Positions 8,086 to 17,233 of a stretch of 64,000 bases of DNA are shown here, piece after piece. The stretch lies in assembly GCA_023229425.1 (NCBI GenBank), contig JALNZG010000013.1, positions 14,573 to 78,572 on the forward strand. The letters run 5' to 3'. This DNA is from Ignavibacteriaceae bacterium (lineage in GTDB: Bacteria; Bacteroidota; Ignavibacteria; Ignavibacteriales; Ignavibacteriaceae). The notes beneath the pieces are model-generated. The model was given only the letters and a program-made list of their open reading frames with translations, ran no database searches and had not been told where the DNA came from. Made by a program: the position numbers and the translations under genes. The first letter of the stretch is position 1, and every line of letters begins with the position of its first letter.

Positions 8086-10434
8086 CTATTTGAGTTCAAC
8101 AATAGTTATTCCTTCGCCGCCGAATTCTACCGGCGCGAAATAAAAGTTTTTTACACCTTCGTGCTTTTGCAGAATTTCCTTTACCATTTTTTTCAAAGCG
8201 CCGGTTCCTTTGCCGTGAAGAATTTCAACACGATCGTAATTCCCTGTGTATGCGTTATCTAAGAATTTTACTACTTCAAACTCAGCATGTTCCGGTTTCT
8301 CACCGCGCAAATCCAAACGATATTGTATTTCAGAAATCATAGGCGAATATGAAACGGATTCAGTTACCTTCTTCGCTTCTTTTTTTGTATGTGCTAACGC
8401 ATTAGTCTTAACTTGAATCTTTAATGAACCGACCAAGATTGATGCCTCTTTCTTGTCTTTTGACAATTCAAATATTTTGCCTGAAGTTGCAGTACTTTTT
8501 ATTTGAACATAATCACCTATTTCAAAATTAAGAGAATTTTGTGATAAGTCAATATCTTCTTTAACAAAATCTTTTATTGTTTCATCTAAATTGGCAATAG
8601 TGTCGCGGGTGATCTTTATACTTTCCTTATCAGCTTTCCTTTCTTTTATTTCTTTAATTGTTTTCTCAATAGTCTTTTTAGAAAAGATTAAAAACGATTC
8701 TGCTTCTTGTTTCGTTTTTCTTAATATTTCTTTTTTCTCTTTCTCCAATTGAACATTTTTTTGCTGATATAAGTTTGTCAGACTTTTCAAGCGGCTGTTT
8801 TCAATACTGATTTGCTGTAACTGATCGTTAAGAGAATTTGATCTTTCTTCCAAACTCAAAAGCATCGTTTCCATTTTCTGCTGGTCATTTTCAAGAAATC
8901 CTTTTGCATCATTTAGAAAATCATCTTCAAAGCCAATGCGTTTTGCAATTTCAAAAGCATAACTTGAACCCGGAAAACCTTGTTTGAAACGGTAGGTCGG
9001 TTTGATAGCCGCCAGATCAAATTCCATTGAAGCATTTTCAAATCCTTCGGTTTGATGCGCCAGAACTTTTAAACTATTATGATGCGTTGTAGAAAGAACC
9101 GTTGCTCCTTTTTCATTTAATGAAAGCAACACGGCTGCGGCAAAAGCTCCGCCTGCAGAAGGTTCGGTTCCCGTTCCAATTTCATCAAGAAGAATAAGTG
9201 ATTGCCCGTCGGCTTCTTCAAGAATATTTTTCAAATTTAAAATATGAGAACTAAATGTGCTCAAATCATCTTCAAGCGATTGTTTGTCGCCGATATCAAC
9301 AAGAATTTTTTCGAACATATGGAAATTACTATCCGCTTGCGCCGGAATATGCATTCCGCACATAACCATTAACGAAAGCAACCCGGTTGTTTTTAATACA
9401 ACGGTTTTTCCACCGGCGTTCGGTCCGGTGATCACAATAATTTTTCCGCCATTGATTGCAAAAGATAAAGGAATGGTTTTGTCCTGCCCGAATTTATTTA
9501 AAAGAATCGGATGCTTTCCATCTTGCAAGAAAAAAGGTTTATCATTTAAGAGCGAGGGAAAATTTCCGATAATTTCAATTGAATATTTTGCTTTGGCAAA
9601 AACTGCATCAATTTGCGCAAGCGCTTTAAGCGAAGCCTGAAGCGGCAACCGGACAGTTCCGATCTTTTTGGTTACTTCTTTTAGAATTCTTTCTATTTCT
9701 CTTTTCTCTGCAAACTGAAGCGAAATAATTTCGTTATTCATCTGAAGAGTTTCTTCCGGTTCGATATACACCGTTTGCCCGGTAGAAGATTCACTATGAA
9801 TGAATCCTTTAATATGCCGTTTATGTTCTGCTTTAACAGGGATAACCATTCTCCCATCTCGCAGAGTGATAAACTCTTCACGCGTAAAATCTTCTTCAAT
9901 AAACTTTTTGGAAATCCTTTGTACGATCCGGTTCAGATCATTTTTCTTCTCAGCGATTTCCTGACGGATCTCAAAAAGCTTTTTGCTTGCTTTATCTTTT
10001 ATTTCGCCGGTTTCCGTTATCACTTGATTGATCAAATGCTCGAAGACTTTATCAACAAAAAGATTTTGCGTTAACTCTTTCAGTTCGCTCGCGTCTATCT
10101 GCACAGATTTTAGGAATTGAAATGTATTGCGCGACATTTCTGCTAATCTTTTTATTTCCAATATTTTTTTTGCGGAAAGAAGCGCCCCTTCAATTCCGGA
10201 GATTGCAAGGTCTTCAACTAAATCGGGAAGGAAATCAATAGGAGGAACGCTTTGTTGAATAAGAATTTCTTTTGCTTGTGATACTCTCATCCCTTCATTT
10301 AAAATTTCATTTTGATTTTCGAAAGGAAGCGATGAGAGAATATTTTGTCTGCCGTTTGCGGTTATACAATATTTTGCAATGAAGGTGAGTACTTTGTCAA
10401 ATTCTAAGGCAAGAAAAACTTCTTTCTCTATCAT
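8086..10434 (-). CDS. mutS2: MutS2 family ATPase/endonuclease
   Basis: 782 residues, the usual length for MutS2. The clamp/core precedes the ABC-type ATPase with Walker A GPNAGGKT (about residue 335), Walker B ILLDEIGTGTEPSAGG and the His switch STTHH. A long coiled coil (about 515-620, rich in K/E) follows, and the C-terminus is an Smr nuclease domain (707-782) with LDLRGEKPEHAEFE and HGKGTG. MutS2 suppresses homologous recombination and, in some bacteria, acts on stalled or collided ribosomes. It is followed by accC seven bases after its stop and overlaps the preceding cvpA-like gene by four bases (ATGA), so all belong to one transcription unit. Confidence 0.96.
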   Translation of the reverse strand: MIEKEVFLALEFDKVLTFIAKYCITANGRQNILSSLPFENQNEILNEGMRVSQAKEILIQQSVPPIDFLPDLVEDLAISGIEGALLSAKKILEIKRLAEMSRNTFQFLKSVQIDASELKELTQNLFVDKVFEHLINQVITETGEIKDKASKKLFEIRQEIAEKKNDLNRIVQRISKKFIEEDFTREEFITLRDGRMVIPVKAEHKRHIKGFIHSESSTGQTVYIEPEETLQMNNEIISLQFAEKREIERILKEVTKKIGTVRLPLQASLKALAQIDAVFAKAKYSIEIIGNFPSLLNDKPFFLQDGKHPILLNKFGQDKTIPLSFAINGGKIIVITGPNAGGKTVVLKTTGLLSLMVMCGMHIPAQADSNFHMFEKILVDIGDKQSLEDDLSTFSSHILNLKNILEEADGQSLILLDEIGTGTEPSAGGAFAAAVLLSLNEKGATVLSTTHHNSLKVLAHQTEGFENASMEFDLAAIKPTYRFKQGFPGSSYAFEIAKRIGFEDDFLNDAKGFLENDQQKMETMLLSLEERSNSLNDQLQQISIENSRLKSLTNLYQQKNVQLEKEKKEILRKTKQEAESFLIFSKKTIEKTIKEIKERKADKESIKITRDTIANLDETIKDFVKEDIDLSQNSLNFEIGDYVQIKSTATSGKIFELSKDKKEASILVGSLKIQVKTNALAHTKKEAKKVTESVSYSPMISEIQYRLDLRGEKPEHAEFEVVKFLDNAYTGNYDRVEILHGKGTGALKKMVKEILQKHEGVKNFYFAPVEFGGEGITIVELK

Positions 10435-10955
10435 TCTTTAATTGAATCTTTTTCAATAATAAGTTCTTTAATTGATTTCTTCGGATTGGGTGTAAACTCT
10501 CCTAAATAATCAATCGTTGAAGGAAGTAATTTATACATCGTAGCATAGGAAAAAGATTTTATTTGATCTTTTTCAGAAGGGACTTTGAAAATGTGGAGAA
10601 GATATAACGCTGCACTTAGAAAATATGCAATTTGGATAATTCCGACTACTCCGCCGGTGATCCGATTCATAAGATTATTAACTTTATCAAATGGATGGAT
10701 CATTCTTTTTAGAAATGATGTAATGAGTATTACCCCAAGGAAGACTACAAATCCACCTAAAATTTCAGCAAGATATTTTTCTGTTCCCATTATTTTATTA
10801 ATAACAGTCCCAATGGTCTCGGATAGAAATATTCCAAGAAAAATAGCTAAGAAAAATCCGAGCGAACCGATAAGCTTTCTCACAAACCCATCTTTGAATC
10901 CCAATATAAAAGCGGCTGCGCCGATAACACAGAAACTAATATCTAAATAATTCAA
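10431..10955 (-). CDS. CvpA-family membrane protein
   Basis: 174 residues with four hydrophobic segments (about 3-22, 30-48, 64-84, 100-122) and the CvpA pattern IGAAAFILGFKDGFVRKLIGS near the N-terminus, then LGGFVVFLGVILITSFLKRM. CvpA-type inner membrane proteins were first linked to colicin V production and later to envelope integrity; the biochemical role is not settled. It overlaps mutS2 by four bases and the YqeY gene by four bases, a yqeY-cvpA-mutS2 order seen widely in Bacteroidota. Confidence 0.85.
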   Translation of the reverse strand: MNYLDISFCVIGAAAFILGFKDGFVRKLIGSLGFFLAIFLGIFLSETIGTVINKIMGTEKYLAEILGGFVVFLGVILITSFLKRMIHPFDKVNNLMNRITGGVVGIIQIAYFLSAALYLLHIFKVPSEKDQIKSFSYATMYKLLPSTIDYLGEFTPNPKKSIKELIIEKDSIKE

Positions 10956-11404
10956 TTCACTCCCAGGAATTTTTCAACAAGCGATTTCACAACTTTTCCA
11001 TCGGCTTTCCCTTTGAATTGCTTCATAGCTGCCGGCATTAATTTCGCAAAATCCGCTTTAGAGGAAGCATTAACTTGTGCGGCAATAGTTTTAATCTCCT
11101 CAACAATTTCTTCTTCTGTTAATTGTTTCGGAAGATATTCTTGCAAGATTTTTAACTCAGTACTCTCTTTCTCTGCCAAGTCCATCCTGCCCGCATTGGT
11201 AAACATCTCAACTGATTCTTTTCTTTTTTTAACGGCGGTTGAAAGCATCGTAATTTCATCTTCAGGCGTTAAAGCTCTGTTTGCACCACTCTTATCAAAT
11301 TCCAATATTAACGCACGAATTGACCGGATTGTTTCAAGGCGAATTTTATCGCCCGATTTCATCGCTATTTTCATATCCTCAATGATTATTTCTCTCAAAC
11401 TCAT
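10952..11404 (-). CDS. GatB/YqeY domain protein
   Basis: 150 residues, all of it the YqeY domain: SLREIIIEDMKIAMKSGDKI, then IRSIRALILEFDKSG, then LQEYLPKQLTEEEIVEEI and FAKLMPAAMKQFKGKADGK at the end. This helical domain also forms the tail of GatB, where it contacts tRNA in Glu-tRNA(Gln) amidotransferase; the free-standing protein has no firmly proven function. It is the first gene of the YqeY-CvpA-MutS2-AccC-BCCP unit, with four-base overlap to the next gene. Confidence 0.93.
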   Translation of the reverse strand: MSLREIIIEDMKIAMKSGDKIRLETIRSIRALILEFDKSGANRALTPEDEITMLSTAVKKRKESVEMFTNAGRMDLAEKESTELKILQEYLPKQLTEEEIVEEIKTIAAQVNASSKADFAKLMPAAMKQFKGKADGKVVKSLVEKFLGVN

Positions 11405-11439
11405 TTAATAACTCCATTAACTATTTTTTTCTAAAATCC

Positions 11440-11475
11440 TGATTACAGACTACTGACTACTAATAACTGATTAAT
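11440..11475. repeat. Degenerate CAGTTATTAGTA-type array, copy 1
   Basis: On the minus strand this 36-base stretch reads as a degenerate short-period series built on TCAGTTATTAGTA / TCAGTAGTC / TGTAATCA. The same series, in the other orientation, lies at 46708-46743, and a shorter version is at 32474-32501. All three are between genes. No coding potential. Confidence 0.6.
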
Positions 11476-11498
11476 ACAAAATTAACTCAAATTGAACT

Positions 11499-12179
11499 CT
11501 AAAAAAATACGGTAATGATCATTTGCACACGAACATACTGTCCGCCAAGTTTTCCCGGAGAAAAACGAGTGTTGCGAACAGCCCGCATAGCAGCTTCATC
11601 ACAACCGTATCCAATTCCTTGAATAATTTCAGTTCGAACAACTTTCCCCATTTCATCAATGTAAGTTTTCACTAACACTTTCCCGCTTATATTAGTTTGT
11701 TTTGCCTGATCAGGAACAACTACCCGCGATTGAATGGTACCGTAACCTCCTTTTGGTTCGGGCATATAATCAACTGCAGCATAATATTTTATTTCCGGTT
11801 TTGCCTTTATTTCTATGGGTAATTGTTCAGGTATTACTTTTACATTTCCAAACCCGGTTCCATTCAACTCGCCGTTTTTATCGCCGACGGATTTTTGTTC
11901 CGCAATTTCAATGGTATCTTTTTCTATTTTCTTTACCGGTTTGGGGATCGCAAATTTTTCTTTTTTAGTCAAACTTCCTTTTATAATTTCCGTATTCTCA
12001 AGTGAAATTGAAGGAGGTGGTCCTAACTCCGAGTATTTTAAAATTCTAACTACAGCATCAGTATTTTCTGTTTCTTTAAAAAGAATTTGAAATAGATAAA
12101 ATAAAAGGATCAAAATAAAATGAATCCCAAGAGAAAAATAAAATCCTTTTAAAATATTTTTTCTGAAAAATTCATTCAT
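11499..12179 (-). CDS. TonB-family energy transducer
   Basis: 226 residues. A single N-terminal transmembrane segment (about 13-33, YFSLGIHFILILLFYLFQIL) is followed by a Lys/Pro-bearing periplasmic spacer (about 35-130) and a C-terminal TonB domain (about 140-226): NISGKVLVKTYIDEMGKVVR, then GCDEAAMRAVRNTRFSPGKL. TonB transmits proton-motive force from ExbBD to outer membrane receptors. ExbB and ExbD are not adjacent, and no TonB-dependent receptor lies in the window, so its partner cannot be named. The gene stands between the secreted phosphoesterase gene and the yqeY operon. Confidence 0.9.
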   Translation of the reverse strand: MNEFFRKNILKGFYFSLGIHFILILLFYLFQILFKETENTDAVVRILKYSELGPPPSISLENTEIIKGSLTKKEKFAIPKPVKKIEKDTIEIAEQKSVGDKNGELNGTGFGNVKVIPEQLPIEIKAKPEIKYYAAVDYMPEPKGGYGTIQSRVVVPDQAKQTNISGKVLVKTYIDEMGKVVRTEIIQGIGYGCDEAAMRAVRNTRFSPGKLGGQYVRVQMIITVFF

Positions 12180-12229
12180 CTAGTTACTACGGTATATCCT
12201 TTACTTTTGGTACCAAAACAGTTTTAGGG

Positions 12230-13279
12230 TTACTTCTTTGATATAAGAAATTTAACCAGCACCGGAAAATGATCGCTGTAACCTCCCAGATACCTAATTC
12301 CGCCATAAGTTGGAAACGGTGCACCTTCATATTTCCCTGAATGAGTAACGATGAAATCCGGTTTGTAAATTTCAAATGAGTTACAAAGTAAATGGAAAGA
12401 TTTATTCGTTAATAAATTTCCTGAAATTATGATTTGGTCAATCATATCCCATTCAGACTGATATTTATAACTCCCTTCTCCGTTCATCTTTTTAGTGTAA
12501 GCTAAGTTGTACAAATTCTTTCTAAAACTTGCCGGGAGTTTATCAATTTCTGAACAAGCAAGAGGTTGTGCATTTAATGTTTCTTTAATGCTGATGTTTG
12601 TCGGTTCGTCATTAAAATCACCCATGGCAATAATATTCGTTTTCCCGGAATTTGAAAAGAACTTATCAATGCTCTTTTTAAGTGTTTGCGCCGCTTCAAC
12701 TCGATTCTTCTCCGAAGCATCCGCTCCACCGCGGCGTGAGGGCCAGTGATTAACAAAAAGATGCAGGGTGTCTTTACTTCTGGTAACAAGGTTTGCATTC
12801 AAAATTAAACGTGTGGGATAACGGTCTGAGAGAAATACCGTATCGGCATTCATTAATAAAAAAGTAAATTTATCTTTTTTGAAAATCAGTCCGTTATCTA
12901 TACCTCTTTTGTCGGGAGATTCTTTATAAACTACTTGATAGTGCAGATCAGCTAAGTGCTTCTGTACCATAGTCTCAACCGTCTTTTGATTTTCTACTTC
13001 ACAGAAACCAATAATATCCGGACCCCGGTTATCATTCATCGAGCGAATAACTCTTGCCATATTGAACATTTTTTTTTCAAATCGTTCTTCCGTCCATTCT
13101 TTTTTTGAAGAAGGAAGAAATTCCGCATCATCGTTCTCCGGATCATCAATCGCATTAAATAAATTTTCTTGATTATAAAACGCAACAACTACAGTATCAT
13201 GTTTTGCCTGCGCAAATAATAGTTGCTGCGAAAAGATTGATAGACCAAAGGCTGCAATAAATAACCATTTTATTTTCAT
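12230..13279 (-). CDS. Secreted endonuclease/exonuclease/phosphatase-family protein
   Basis: 349 residues with a cleavable signal peptide (WLFIAAFGLSIFSQQLLFA). The EEP metal-dependent fold is marked by VAFYNQENLFNAIDDP, IIGFCEVENQKTVE (metal-binding Glu), FVNHWPSRRGG (catalytic His), MGDFNDEP and the terminal GGYSDHFPVLVKF with the general-base Asp-His pair. The family includes DNase I-like nucleases and phosphodiesterases; an extracytoplasmic nuclease or lipid/inositol phosphatase role is possible. It overlaps kup by four bases (ATGA), a position that implies coexpression but not a shared function. Confidence 0.88.
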   Translation of the reverse strand: MKIKWLFIAAFGLSIFSQQLLFAQAKHDTVVVAFYNQENLFNAIDDPENDDAEFLPSSKKEWTEERFEKKMFNMARVIRSMNDNRGPDIIGFCEVENQKTVETMVQKHLADLHYQVVYKESPDKRGIDNGLIFKKDKFTFLLMNADTVFLSDRYPTRLILNANLVTRSKDTLHLFVNHWPSRRGGADASEKNRVEAAQTLKKSIDKFFSNSGKTNIIAMGDFNDEPTNISIKETLNAQPLACSEIDKLPASFRKNLYNLAYTKKMNGEGSYKYQSEWDMIDQIIISGNLLTNKSFHLLCNSFEIYKPDFIVTHSGKYEGAPFPTYGGIRYLGGYSDHFPVLVKFLISKK

Positions 13280-15090
13280 ATTTCTATCCTTGTTACCACA
13301 CCATGAATTTTCCGGTATGGTAATTTATAAAATTGAACAAAGTTTGGAGTTAATTTCTTAAAAAATGAATAAAGTTTTAAGAGAAAATTACTTGTTACAA
13401 TATCTTCAACACCATAAAACATTACTTTTTCATTAATATCGTGTTTTTTGATAATTGAAGGAAGATCAACAATTTCCATGTAACCGAGTGAGATTGATAA
13501 TCCATGGAGTCCGACTGCTAAATCTTCAACATAACCGGATTCAATCCCGTATGGACTATCGGTCCTCGTAATCGAGATCAAAATATTTTTCTCATAAACT
13601 ATATTTGAACTGATAATACAATGTGCAACATAAGGAGGAATGTCGTAATTCGTTCTTGAAAAAAATATTGCTGTTCCGTCAATGTTGTGCCCACGGTTGT
13701 AAATCTGTTCATAAGCTATTTTAAATGTATCCAAGGGTAAAGACCGGAATGAACGATAGATTCTCTTTTGTCCTGTTATCCAAATCAATGTTACTGCAAA
13801 CGGTACCGCTGCAATAATTAATGACCAATAACCGCCATGCTGTAATTTACTTGTCAGCGAAATCAAAAAAAGTAAATCAACAACAAGGACAACCATGGCT
13901 AAGCTCATCTTTACTAACGATTTTTTTTGTTTGAATATCCAAATCATCAAGATTGAGCTGATGGTCATGGTGATGGTTACTGCCAGTCCATAAGCTGCCG
14001 CTAAATTTGATGAGGCTTTGAATAAAAGTATCATAAACAAAACCGCAACTAATAAACCCCAATTCACTGCGCCAATATAAATTTGAGATTTCAATTGAGT
14101 TGAGGTGTATTTAATTTTCATCAATGGGAAAGTCCGTGTAGTAATTCCCTGATATACTAACGAAAATACGGCTGAGATCATAGCTTGCGAGGCGATGATT
14201 GTTGCAAGGATCGTTAAAATAATAAATGGGATATAAAGTATTTCTGCCTGCGATTTCACCATTTCAAATAGAATTAAGTTTGTACTTTGATGAGCTAAAA
14301 TGTATGCTCCTTGCCCAAAATAATTAAATACAAGTGCAACAAAAACAAATCCCCAAGCTCTTCTGATGGGAAGTGCACCGAGATGTCCCATATCTGCATA
14401 AAGCGCTTCACCGCCGGTTGCACACAAAATAACTTCAGACAAAACAAGAATTCCTGCAACTCCGTTTTCGATTAAAAAATTAATTGCATAATGGGGACTA
14501 ATGGCTAACAGGATTGAAGGCATCTTTAAAACAGAAACAAACCCCGACACGAATAACGCTATAAACCAAATTACCATAATAGGTCCGAATGAACTTGCAA
14601 CTTTATCGGTCCCTTTATATTGAAAAGCGAACAGGATTACGGTTATTACCATTGTTATCAGAATAACCATATTTCCCGTTATCCACTCGAATCCATGGAT
14701 TAACGGTAGTCCTTCAACCGCTGATAAAATACTTATAGCCGGAGTTATTACACCATCCCCCATAAGCAAAGAAATTCCGAAGTAACCTAAATATGCAACA
14801 ACAACTGACTTCTTTCCTTTTTTAACAAAGCCGGCAAGAACTTCCTTTAGAACTATTATCCCTCCTTCCCCTTTGATACTAAGACTCATTGCAAGCCAAG
14901 CGTATTCAATTGTTACTAAAATTATCAGGGTCCAGAAAACAAGAGAAAGAATTCCGAACAAATTATCGTGGGTTGGTTTTGTTAACGTAAAAACAATAAC
15001 AAGCGTATATATTGGGCTAGTTCCGATATCTCCGAAAACTAAGCCCATCGCTTTTACGATTTCATACAAATTTACTTTAGTGATTTTCAA
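13276..15090 (-). CDS. kup: KUP-family potassium uptake transporter
   Basis: 604 residues (E. coli Kup is 622). The family signature GLVFGDIGTSPIYTL stands at about residues 16-30, followed by about 12 transmembrane segments to residue 440 (for example GEGGIIVLKEVLAG and MGDGVITPAISILSAVEGL) and a cytoplasmic C-terminal domain of about 150 residues. It imports K+ with protons. It lies 17 bases downstream of a 670-residue APC permease gene and overlaps the following phosphoesterase gene by four bases. I see no ydaO-type riboswitch in the short gap before it. Confidence 0.96.
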   Translation of the reverse strand: MKITKVNLYEIVKAMGLVFGDIGTSPIYTLVIVFTLTKPTHDNLFGILSLVFWTLIILVTIEYAWLAMSLSIKGEGGIIVLKEVLAGFVKKGKKSVVVAYLGYFGISLLMGDGVITPAISILSAVEGLPLIHGFEWITGNMVILITMVITVILFAFQYKGTDKVASSFGPIMVIWFIALFVSGFVSVLKMPSILLAISPHYAINFLIENGVAGILVLSEVILCATGGEALYADMGHLGALPIRRAWGFVFVALVFNYFGQGAYILAHQSTNLILFEMVKSQAEILYIPFIILTILATIIASQAMISAVFSLVYQGITTRTFPLMKIKYTSTQLKSQIYIGAVNWGLLVAVLFMILLFKASSNLAAAYGLAVTITMTISSILMIWIFKQKKSLVKMSLAMVVLVVDLLFLISLTSKLQHGGYWSLIIAAVPFAVTLIWITGQKRIYRSFRSLPLDTFKIAYEQIYNRGHNIDGTAIFFSRTNYDIPPYVAHCIISSNIVYEKNILISITRTDSPYGIESGYVEDLAVGLHGLSISLGYMEIVDLPSIIKKHDINEKVMFYGVEDIVTSNFLLKLYSFFKKLTPNFVQFYKLPYRKIHGVVTRIEI

Positions 15091-15107
15091 ATTAAAATAA
15101 TTTCTTT

Positions 15108-17120
15108 TTAATAAGTAACCCTGATTGGAAGAATTACAAACGGATATCCTTCATGATATAATCTTCTCTGCACACTAAATACAATTTGATTGTGCAGAAG
15201 TTTCGTGTAAAAAGTTTCGTTGGGAAATACTAATTGTCCGCCGAAGAAAACCGAATTAGGATATTTTTGAAAAACTTTATCTGATATTTCAGTAATTTGA
15301 TCCACAATATCCGTCCCGAGTGAAGTAAAACTATCAGCATAATAACCGCTATGCTGCATAAATTCAACATACTGGTTAATTTCTTTTTTTACGAATTCTT
15401 CCAATTTTGTGACTTCAGCAGACCCTTTAAATCCCCCGGCATCAACTACTCCGGCTTGAACAAAAACAAAGTTCTTAAAAATTCCCGGAAAAGTTTTTAT
15501 AACACTTAAAAGCGTATGAACTCCAAGACCATTAAAACCATTCACTAAAATTACGGCTGTTTTATTTTCCGGTTTGTATTCCGGTTTTTCAATCACCTTT
15601 TCGTCAATATCTTTGTGAAGATAATAAAAAGAAGAACTTATTGCGGGGATAATATCACTATCTAATTTTTGAATTAATGCATGAACAGAATTGTAATGTT
15701 TTTTGGTTAACAATGCCAGAGAAACCACGCTTCCGGTAACCACTATGGTAATCCAACCGCCCTCAAAAAATTTTAACGCGACAACCGAAACTAATATTAA
15801 AGTAGTTAAAGCCAACCCAATTCCGTTTATAGAAATTTTACCTTTCCATTTTTTTTCTTCTTTTCTAACATTCCACCAATGTTTAACCATACCAAGCTGC
15901 GAAAGAAAAAATGTGATAAAAACATTGATGCTGTAAAGAACAATTAGCAATTGAACTGATCCTTTTGCCAGGATCATGGTAATTAATGCAGCAACTCCCA
16001 TTAAAAGAATGCCGTTTTGTGTAACTAATCTGTCACTCAAAATTGCAAATCTTGTAGGAAGCCAGCGATCCGCAGCCATATTAGCTAAAACTCTTGGACC
16101 ATCTAAAAATCCTGTTTGAGCGGCTACAAAGAGTATTACGGCTTCAGAGAAAAGAATGATGAAGATAAATGGTAAACTTATTCCTGTTGACCAATCGCGA
16201 GTAATATTTTCAAAAAGGACTGCATTTAACGTTTTACCTGGCTGAAAAGTAACATTAAATAACAAGTAAGCTATCATTAAACCAACTACCATAAAGGTAA
16301 GTGAACTTGCCATTAATTTCATTGTTTTTTTTGCGGTATGGACTTTTGGGTCTCTTAATATCGGTAATCCGTTACTTACAGCTTCAATTCCGGTGTAAGT
16401 CCCTGCCCCCATCGTATATGCTTTAACGATAAGAAGCATCATCCCGAAAAAACCTAATTGACTTTTTGTTGCGGATAGATCAGCAGCAGTAGCAGCAACA
16501 AGTTCCGATGCATTAAAAAGATGAGTGAACAAAGCATAAAATATTACAAATGCGTGTAAAACAATAAAGAGTATAAATATCGGAACGAGTGGGACAACAG
16601 ATTCCTTAACCCCTCTGAGATTCATAATTATCAACACCAAAACGCCGAATATTGCAAAATCTAATTTAAATTGATGGTAGAATATTGGGAAAAAACTAAA
16701 TAATGCATCAGTTCCGCTTGCAACAGAAAGTGTAATGGTTAAAACATAATCGATCAATAACGCAGAACCCGAGATCATTCCAACTTTTGGAGATAACAAT
16801 TTGCTCGCCACCAAGTAGCCTCCGCCGCCGGACGGGAATAATTCTATAATTTGTGAATAGCTAATGCTGATAATAAAAATTGTAATACCGGATAAAAGCG
16901 CAATAAATAAACTTAGAAAATGATGTTGTCCTAAGGTTAGGAATGCTTCTGCAGGACCATAACACGATGATGACAAACCGTCTGTTCCCAAACCAACCCA
17001 CGCCAAAAAAGCAGTTAGCGAAAGCTTATGAAAGACTTGCGGATCATTTAAATTTCGCGAAGCTCCGAGTAATAAAGTTTTACTTCGCTTAATAAATGAC
17101 TGTTGTTGCTCTGCCGACAT
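15108..17120 (-). CDS. APC-superfamily permease with C-terminal soluble domain
   Basis: 670 residues. The first ~470 residues form about 12 transmembrane segments of the APC fold (WVGLGTDGLSSSCYGPAEAF, GGGGYLVASKLL, GTYTGIEAVSNGLPIL). The last ~190 residues are soluble, with AVILVNGFNGLGVHTLLSVI and SVFFGGQLVFPNETF, and resemble a nucleotide-/stress-protein-like regulatory domain without a clear catalytic motif. Substrate is not deducible; amino acids are usual, but this long subtype next to kup could also be a cation transporter of the KUP/APC relatives. Seventeen bases separate it from kup, so they are likely cotranscribed. Confidence 0.85.
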   Translation of the reverse strand: MSAEQQQSFIKRSKTLLLGASRNLNDPQVFHKLSLTAFLAWVGLGTDGLSSSCYGPAEAFLTLGQHHFLSLFIALLSGITIFIISISYSQIIELFPSGGGGYLVASKLLSPKVGMISGSALLIDYVLTITLSVASGTDALFSFFPIFYHQFKLDFAIFGVLVLIIMNLRGVKESVVPLVPIFILFIVLHAFVIFYALFTHLFNASELVAATAADLSATKSQLGFFGMMLLIVKAYTMGAGTYTGIEAVSNGLPILRDPKVHTAKKTMKLMASSLTFMVVGLMIAYLLFNVTFQPGKTLNAVLFENITRDWSTGISLPFIFIILFSEAVILFVAAQTGFLDGPRVLANMAADRWLPTRFAILSDRLVTQNGILLMGVAALITMILAKGSVQLLIVLYSINVFITFFLSQLGMVKHWWNVRKEEKKWKGKISINGIGLALTTLILVSVVALKFFEGGWITIVVTGSVVSLALLTKKHYNSVHALIQKLDSDIIPAISSSFYYLHKDIDEKVIEKPEYKPENKTAVILVNGFNGLGVHTLLSVIKTFPGIFKNFVFVQAGVVDAGGFKGSAEVTKLEEFVKKEINQYVEFMQHSGYYADSFTSLGTDIVDQITEISDKVFQKYPNSVFFGGQLVFPNETFYTKLLHNQIVFSVQRRLYHEGYPFVILPIRVTY

Positions 17121-17233
17121 GTTTTCCTTTTACAAATTTCTTAAATACACTATGATTTCAAACCTTTTATGACGGTAATAATTAGGCATTATTTTCATGA
17201 TTGATTGAAGTCAATTACAAATAATTCTTCCTG

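Noticed and set aside
9257..9640. 127-codon open frame on the plus strand
   Set aside because: Antisense shadow of the MutS2 ATPase domain.
12187..12375. Short minus-strand open frame after tonB
   Set aside because: It overlaps the 3' end of the phosphoesterase gene in another frame and has no start signal.
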